Of a DNA stretch of 9,363 bases, positions 5,575 to 9,363 are shown piece after piece. The notes under the pieces are model-generated. The model searched no databases. It was not told where the DNA came from and worked only from the letters and a program-made list of their open reading frames with translations. The DNA is from an uncultured Candidatus Melainabacteria bacterium (GTDB taxonomy: Bacteria; Cyanobacteriota; Vampirovibrionia; Gastranaerophilales; Gastranaerophilaceae): NCBI GenBank assembly GCA_934693215.1, contig CAKUVB010000060.1, positions 1-9,363 of the forward strand. The letters run 5' to 3'. Positions within the stretch are counted from its first letter, which is position 1, and each line of letters starts with the position of its first letter. The position numbers and the translations under genes were made by a program.

Positions 5575-7131
5575 CTACGGCATAAATTTATGCAACCTTT
5601 TCGCCAAATCAGCCTTTGTAATTTGTCCGTCGTGATTTACATCTAAACCTGTATTAGCATTATAGTATTTTGAGCCTCGTGTTGTAAGCACATTCTTTTT
5701 TGCAAACCCCGGCAAGAATACCAAAGCATAAAGAGTTCCTGAATCAAGTTTATCACCTTGCTTGAAGCCTGCCATTTTCTTGTTGGCTTGAAGATATTTT
5801 TCGACATAAGTAAGTTGTTGTTCTGCACTCATATTTCTAAGTGCTTGAGTTGAAGTTCCCAAGTTTCGTGCAGTTTTAGGCATAAATTGGATTAAACCTG
5901 TTGCACCACTGCGAGAATTTGCAATATTTGCTTTCAAATTACTTTCAGAACTCATTACAGCCATTAAAGCATTCGGGTCACAACCAATTCGTTTTGCTAC
6001 TGCCGTTGCTTTATTATAGAATCCGTCAGTAAGATGTGGAGCTTTCTTTGACCATTTTGCTTTTAATTGTCCTGAATCATACGAATAGTTTGAAGTATCT
6101 TCGTCATAATAATCATCAGCAACTCCACCTTCTGCAGAATAATCAGCAGCCATTGTTTGTAGTGCATAATCTTGAGCTTTATTTAGTACTGACAATTTAG
6201 ATTCATATTTTTTGATATCCTCTTTTGCACTCTTTTGCTCTGTTTTTATTTTGTCGTTAATAATAGAAATGCGTTCTTTTAAATTTGATTCTTTAGAAGT
6301 CGCATCTGTTCTCATTGTAGAAATTTTATCTGTTATTTGAGAAATTTGTGTTGAAACAGCACCTCTTTTAGCAGCTAAGTCTTTGTATTCATCTGATATT
6401 CCAGAATATCCTTGTCTTAATTTGTTTAGTTCATTTTGTTTGGATTCTTTTGTTTTTGTATCATTTGCATCAGTAGAATTTAGTTCGTTTTCTAAAGAGT
6501 TGATTCTATCTTGAGAATCTGATATTTTTTCATTTTTGTTTTTAAGTTGAGTATTATATTTTTCAGATTGTTTGTTTAATTTATCAAGTTTGTCTGTTGC
6601 ATCTTTATATTGTCTTTTGAATTTATTTGTCAATTCTGTATTACGCATAATCAAATTATCAATTTGTTTTTGATAATTTGTTAATTTTGTTTCGGATTCA
6701 CTTTTTCTGAGTGAAATTAATTCGTTTAGTAAATTAATTTGATTTGATATCGTATCTAAATATACTTCTGGAGTTGTTCCATTTTTAATTGCCGTTTCGT
6801 ACATTTCTTTAGGGTCTGTAGTTTTATATTCTTCCGTAAGCTTTTCTGCCATTTCTGAATAAACTACTGTTAAATCATCTTCAGATAAAACATTTTTGCC
6901 ATCAGAAATATTTTTTGCTGCAAGAGATTTAACCTCATTTTCATCAAGTTTATTATCCTTATTTGTGTCTAAAGCATCAAAAATATTACCAATAGAAGTA
7001 GCCATTTCTTCATTAAATATAGAAGAATCTTTTGCTCCTTTTTGTTGCAATTGTGTATAACGGTCAATAAATTGTTCTCTAGTTAGACCTGCTTGAAATA
7101 ATTTTTGAAGTGAATTTGTGCTCTCTGTCAT
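5575..7131 (-). CDS. Coiled-coil lytic transglycosylase with EF-hand motifs, no signal peptide
   Basis: The 518-residue product combines three parts. Near the N-terminus a canonical EF-hand loop (Asp55, Asn57, Asp59, Lys61, Asp63, Glu66) is followed by a degenerate second one at about 76-87. Residues about 130-325 form a long Lys/Glu/Asn-rich coiled coil. Residues about 370-450 are an SLT (Slt70-type) transglycosylase domain with the catalytic Glu396 in MSSESNL and GATGLIQFMP at 409-418; this fold cleaves peptidoglycan between MurNAc and GlcNAc. A dockerin-like calcium loop DVNHDGQITKAD (497-508) closes the protein. There is no signal peptide or membrane segment, although the substrate is outside the cytoplasm. 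GAGG lies 11 bases before the ATG, a long spacing. Possible roles are cell-wall remodelling, a phage-tail-like protein, or a secreted effector. Confidence 0.88.
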   Translation of the reverse strand: MTESTNSLQKLFQAGLTREQFIDRYTQLQQKGAKDSSIFNEEMATSIGNIFDALDTNKDNKLDENEVKSLAAKNISDGKNVLSEDDLTVVYSEMAEKLTEEYKTTDPKEMYETAIKNGTTPEVYLDTISNQINLLNELISLRKSESETKLTNYQKQIDNLIMRNTELTNKFKRQYKDATDKLDKLNKQSEKYNTQLKNKNEKISDSQDRINSLENELNSTDANDTKTKESKQNELNKLRQGYSGISDEYKDLAAKRGAVSTQISQITDKISTMRTDATSKESNLKERISIINDKIKTEQKSAKEDIKKYESKLSVLNKAQDYALQTMAADYSAEGGVADDYYDEDTSNYSYDSGQLKAKWSKKAPHLTDGFYNKATAVAKRIGCDPNALMAVMSSESNLKANIANSRSGATGLIQFMPKTARNLGTSTQALRNMSAEQQLTYVEKYLQANKKMAGFKQGDKLDSGTLYALVFLPGFAKKNVLTTRGSKYYNANTGLDVNHDGQITKADLAKRLHKFMP

Positions 7132-7250
7132 AATATTCTACGCCTCACAAATATATAAAAACATTTTTATTAGTATAATTTCAAGTTGTGTAGAAATTTT
7201 AATATTTCGTAATATACAAAGAGAAATTAGCAAATAATTTTTATGTGCTT

Positions 7251-7266
7251 ACATTTATATAAATGT
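7251..7266. promoter_or_regulatory. 16-bp perfect palindrome between divergent genes
   Basis: ACATTTATATAAATGT is its own reverse complement. It lies in the 165-base intergenic region between the transglycosylase and the 105-residue gene, 30 bases before the latter's ATG and just upstream of a TATAAT at 7275-7280. The placement suits a dimeric repressor or activator site, but the regulator is unknown. Confidence 0.4.
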
Positions 7267-7296
7267 GTAGTTTATATAATTGTGGAAAGGTAAGTA

Positions 7297-7614
7297 ATGA
7301 GCATTTCAGCCGTAAATTTTGGTAATAATCCTGTAAATACAGTACAGAATAAAACGCAAAAGAAACCTGAACCTCCGACTCTTAGAGAAGAATTGGCAAA
7401 AGAAGGGATAAACTTGCCTAAATTTACACCTGCACAATCTGCAGTTATAAGCGGTGCAACATGGTTTTTGCCGGGGCTTTTGATTGATAGAGGTATGGGA
7501 TTAATGATGAAAAACTTTAAAACTCCTCTAAAATTATCTTTAGCTATTAACGGTGCTATCGGTTTGATTGCAGGTGTTGCAACATATATAAATGCTAAGA
7601 ATAAAGACAACTAG
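7297..7614 (+). CDS. Small protein with two hydrophobic segments, unknown function
   Basis: I do not recognise this 105-residue product. A polar N-terminus (MSISAVNFGNN, then a Lys/Pro-rich stretch to about 45) is followed by two hydrophobic segments, about 48-70 and 78-100, joined by the basic loop KNFKTPLK. It ends in the polar KNKDN. It is probably a membrane hairpin with both ends on one side. GGAAAGG six bases before the ATG gives a strong start. The gene is divergent from the transglycosylase and 79 bases upstream of the next gene's leader. It may act with either neighbour, but nothing proves this. Confidence 0.72.
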   Translation: MSISAVNFGNNPVNTVQNKTQKKPEPPTLREELAKEGINLPKFTPAQSAVISGATWFLPGLLIDRGMGLMMKNFKTPLKLSLAINGAIGLIAGVATYINAKNKDN

Positions 7615-7667
7615 GTTGAAATATATTTAATATTTCTTTACTTTATATTTTTTTAGATATTGTCTAA

Positions 7668-7676
7668 TGCTATAAT
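7668..7676 (+). promoter_or_regulatory. Extended -10 promoter for the coiled-coil repeat protein
   Basis: TGCTATAAT is a perfect extended -10. The -35 position 17 bases upstream is a T-run with no good match, which extended -10 promoters tolerate. Transcription would start near 7683, close to the ribosome site AAGGA at 7682-7686, so the leader is very short. Confidence 0.5.
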
Positions 7677-7693
7677 TTTATAAGGATAATAAA

Positions 7694-7711
7694 ATGAGAT
7701 GTATTGTGTAA
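7694..7711 (+). CDS. Possible 5-codon leader mini-ORF coupled to the next gene
   Basis: ATG at 7694 has the best spacing (seven bases) to AAGGA at 7682-7686. It encodes only MRCIV before TAA at 7709-7711. That TAA overlaps the ATG of the large gene as TAATG, a common termination-reinitiation layout. A second in-frame ATG for the large gene at 7699 lies 12 bases from the same ribosome site. The mini-ORF may be chance, but it affects which start is real. Confidence 0.25.
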   Translation: MRCIV

Positions 7712-9294
7712 TGGCTTCTATAGATAATATTGTTTCCAAAAATGTTGGAAAATTAGGTAAAAGATTTTTAGGTGGTGTATCCAGAAAAAATGCAGAAAGA
7801 GCGGTTTCTGAAACTGCGAATGAAGTTAAAGATGTATTTTTGAGAGAGAATCAAAAGACTGTTGATTCTATGCTTAAAAATATTGAAACAATGAAGACAA
7901 ATCATATTTCAGAGATAAATAAAAAAGATGCAGAGATTTTGGAATTGTCTTCTAAAAATACTCAACTTCATTCTGACAATATTTCATTAAGAACAAGTAA
8001 CGAACAATTGGAAAATAAAAACAGACAGTTACAAGTAGAAAATACGGAAGATAAGAATGTAATATCTCAATTAAAAGGAAGTATTGCAACTTTAAGACGC
8101 AAAATAAAAGCCAAAATGCCGTTTAAATTGATAAAAGAAGATAAAAATGGCGATAAAACTTTTGCCAAAGCTAATAAAAACGGTGCAAGAATGATAAAAG
8201 TCGAAACAAAAGACGGCAGAATCAAGAATGTAAAAGTTGTTTTGTTAGACGAAACAACAAGAGAAAAGGAATTTGATACAGTAAAAGTTGCTAAACCAAG
8301 TGTAGATACCAAACCTAATAATAAGCCATCTGGAACTGTAAAAGAGGATAAAACTACGGCTACACAAACCACAAAACCGAGTGTAGAAAGTAGTTTAAAT
8401 AAAGAATCATTAGAACAAAAACAAGTTGCAACAATCAAGCCTGAACAAAGTACAATGAGTTCTAATAAAAAAATTGAAATTGATAATGAAAAATATCCAT
8501 CTGCATATCTCGCATATCCACTAAGAAAATATTTTATTCATAATGGTTTGGAAGCCCCTCAAGGTGTAAAACCTGCTTTGAAAAATATCCCTGCAAATGG
8601 TGAAATAATTGCATATGATAAAGCGGGCAAAGTTCTTACTAAAACTCATTATGTAACAGATGATTATGAATATACAAAGAAATTTATCGATACTTGGGGG
8701 AAAATGAGCTCCGATTCTAAAATTTATAAAGGAGATTTGAAAAATATTGAAGAATATAACCCTCAAACAGGAAAAATTGCTAAAAGATTAAATTTTGACA
8801 GAAAAGGTTATTTACATTCTGTAGATAAATTTAATTCAGAAGGACAATTAGAAGAAACGTCTTTTTATACAAATTTCAGATCAACATACGATGGATATTT
8901 TGGAGGTAATCGAAATTCATATGGCGGAGGAATATCAGAACTCATAAACATTAATGGAATTGTAAAATTTGATACTAAAACAGGAAAACCTAAAGAATAT
9001 ATCCATGGAAGAGGTCGTAGAAATTATATTATTGCTACCTACACAGAAAAAGAAGGTTTAAAGAGTACTGGAAATTATACTGCAGGTAAATGGCAAAAAG
9101 GCACAGAAGGCAATCAATACCCGGTATCATCACAAACCCTACCAGATAATGACAGATTTACACATTTCCCAACTGTTTTATGGACAATAAAAGCAGAACC
9201 CAAAGAAGCACCTCTTCCAGAGATAGAAAAAATTTATTCAATTCATCATTATGATTCTAAAACCGGAAAAATTTTGAATGTTGAAGAATTTTAG
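7711..9294 (+). CDS. Coiled-coil protein with YDxxTGK-type repeats, unknown function
   Basis: I do not recognise this 527-residue product. An amphipathic N-terminus is followed by a coiled coil from about 31 to 131. A compact basic region follows to about 190, then a Thr/Lys/Pro-rich low-complexity linker (about 194-256). The C-terminal half has imperfect repeats built on aromatic-Asp/Asn-x-x-x-Gly units: YDKAGK at 302, YNPQTGK at 349, FDRKG at 362, FNSEGQ at 374, FDTKTGK at 420 and YDSKTGK at 514. They recall short beta-hairpin repeats such as DUF2963 or YwqK/MORN-like units, by resemblance only. There is no signal peptide or membrane helix. The start could be ATG 7711 (overlapping a mini-ORF stop) or ATG 7699, four codons longer; I prefer 7711 because MASIDNIV looks like a natural N-terminus. 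Confidence 0.75.
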   Translation: MASIDNIVSKNVGKLGKRFLGGVSRKNAERAVSETANEVKDVFLRENQKTVDSMLKNIETMKTNHISEINKKDAEILELSSKNTQLHSDNISLRTSNEQLENKNRQLQVENTEDKNVISQLKGSIATLRRKIKAKMPFKLIKEDKNGDKTFAKANKNGARMIKVETKDGRIKNVKVVLLDETTREKEFDTVKVAKPSVDTKPNNKPSGTVKEDKTTATQTTKPSVESSLNKESLEQKQVATIKPEQSTMSSNKKIEIDNEKYPSAYLAYPLRKYFIHNGLEAPQGVKPALKNIPANGEIIAYDKAGKVLTKTHYVTDDYEYTKKFIDTWGKMSSDSKIYKGDLKNIEEYNPQTGKIAKRLNFDRKGYLHSVDKFNSEGQLEETSFYTNFRSTYDGYFGGNRNSYGGGISELININGIVKFDTKTGKPKEYIHGRGRRNYIIATYTEKEGLKSTGNYTAGKWQKGTEGNQYPVSSQTLPDNDRFTHFPTVLWTIKAEPKEAPLPEIEKIYSIHHYDSKTGKILNVEEF

Positions 9295-9314
9295 TTTTCT
9301 AAACTAAGATTTTT
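9291..9314 (+). terminator. Weak AT-rich hairpin after the last gene
   Basis: TTAGTTT (9291-9297) pairs with AAACTAA (9301-9307) around TCT and is followed by T5 at 9310-9314. The stem contains the stop codon and only one G-C pair, so termination here is probably inefficient. Confidence 0.35.
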
Positions 9315-9339
9315 AATAATTATTTGCATTTACATAAAT

Positions 9340-9363
9340 AAAAAGGACTTAAGCAAGTTGCTT
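9340..9363. terminator. Likely left half of a terminator cut by the window edge
   Basis: AAAAAGGACTTAAGC is followed by AAGTT and then GCTT at the last base. If the next bases were AAGTCC plus a T-tract, this would be a strong bidirectional hairpin. Only the inner four pairs (AAGC/GCTT) can be seen, so this is partly inference. Confidence 0.4.

Noticed and set aside
8067..8438. Minus-strand hydrophobic 123-codon open frame
   Set aside because: It is antisense to the Lys/Thr-rich linker of the coiled-coil repeat gene; the hydrophobic reading is a product of reversed Lys and Glu codons.
1..9363. tRNA genes, CRISPR arrays, insertion sequences
   Set aside because: I saw no cloverleaf or CCA-type end, no regularly spaced direct repeats, and no transposase reading frame.

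Overview
This is an AT-rich bacterial window with ordinary Shine-Dalgarno sites and no rRNA, tRNA or CRISPR array that I can see. The organism is uncertain. Low GC, GGAGG-type ribosome sites, and signal-less proteins with coiled coils and a short N-terminal F-G motif suggest a gut Gastranaerophilales (Melainabacteria/Vampirovibrionia) or a low-GC Clostridia-like genome. That assignment comes from memory of protein style, not from a search.

Left edge (1-784): the minus-strand end of a short tyrosine recombinase is cut off by the window at its C-terminus. It is clearly richer in GC than what follows (about 43% by hand count over the first 240 bases, against about 25% over 1981-2220), which suggests the edge of a mobile element or genomic island. 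Its upstream region (526-784) has no gene but is dense in repeats: a 14-bp inverted repeat, a core-like 7-8-7 inverted site, and a tandem ATTTACCCC repeat. It then runs into two copies of a 16-bp palindrome-containing repeat in front of hipB.

Possible cargo module (785-2898): hipB and hipA overlap by 14 bases and form a kinase-type toxin-antitoxin pair. A GNAT-like acetyltransferase lies 112 bases downstream on the same strand and may or may not belong to the unit. The two palindromes sit on two candidate -10 boxes 41 bp apart, as expected for HipB autorepression. A bidirectional terminator at 2942-2971 closes the block.

Middle (2994-5566): a small unidentified helical protein and a ZIP metal transporter lie on the minus strand. 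Divergent from the transporter is a two-gene unit with 2 bases between the genes: a maltose/galactoside-type O-acetyltransferase and a PPP-family phosphatase whose GNHE motif reads GSHE.

Right (5575-9363): a 518-residue lytic transglycosylase with EF-hands and a long coiled coil but no signal peptide converges on the phosphatase gene, with 8 bases between the stops. Divergent from it are a 105-residue protein with two hydrophobic segments and a 527-residue protein with a coiled coil, a low-complexity linker and YDxxTGK-type repeats. The last gene ends in a weak hairpin. The window stops inside what looks like the left half of a stronger terminator.
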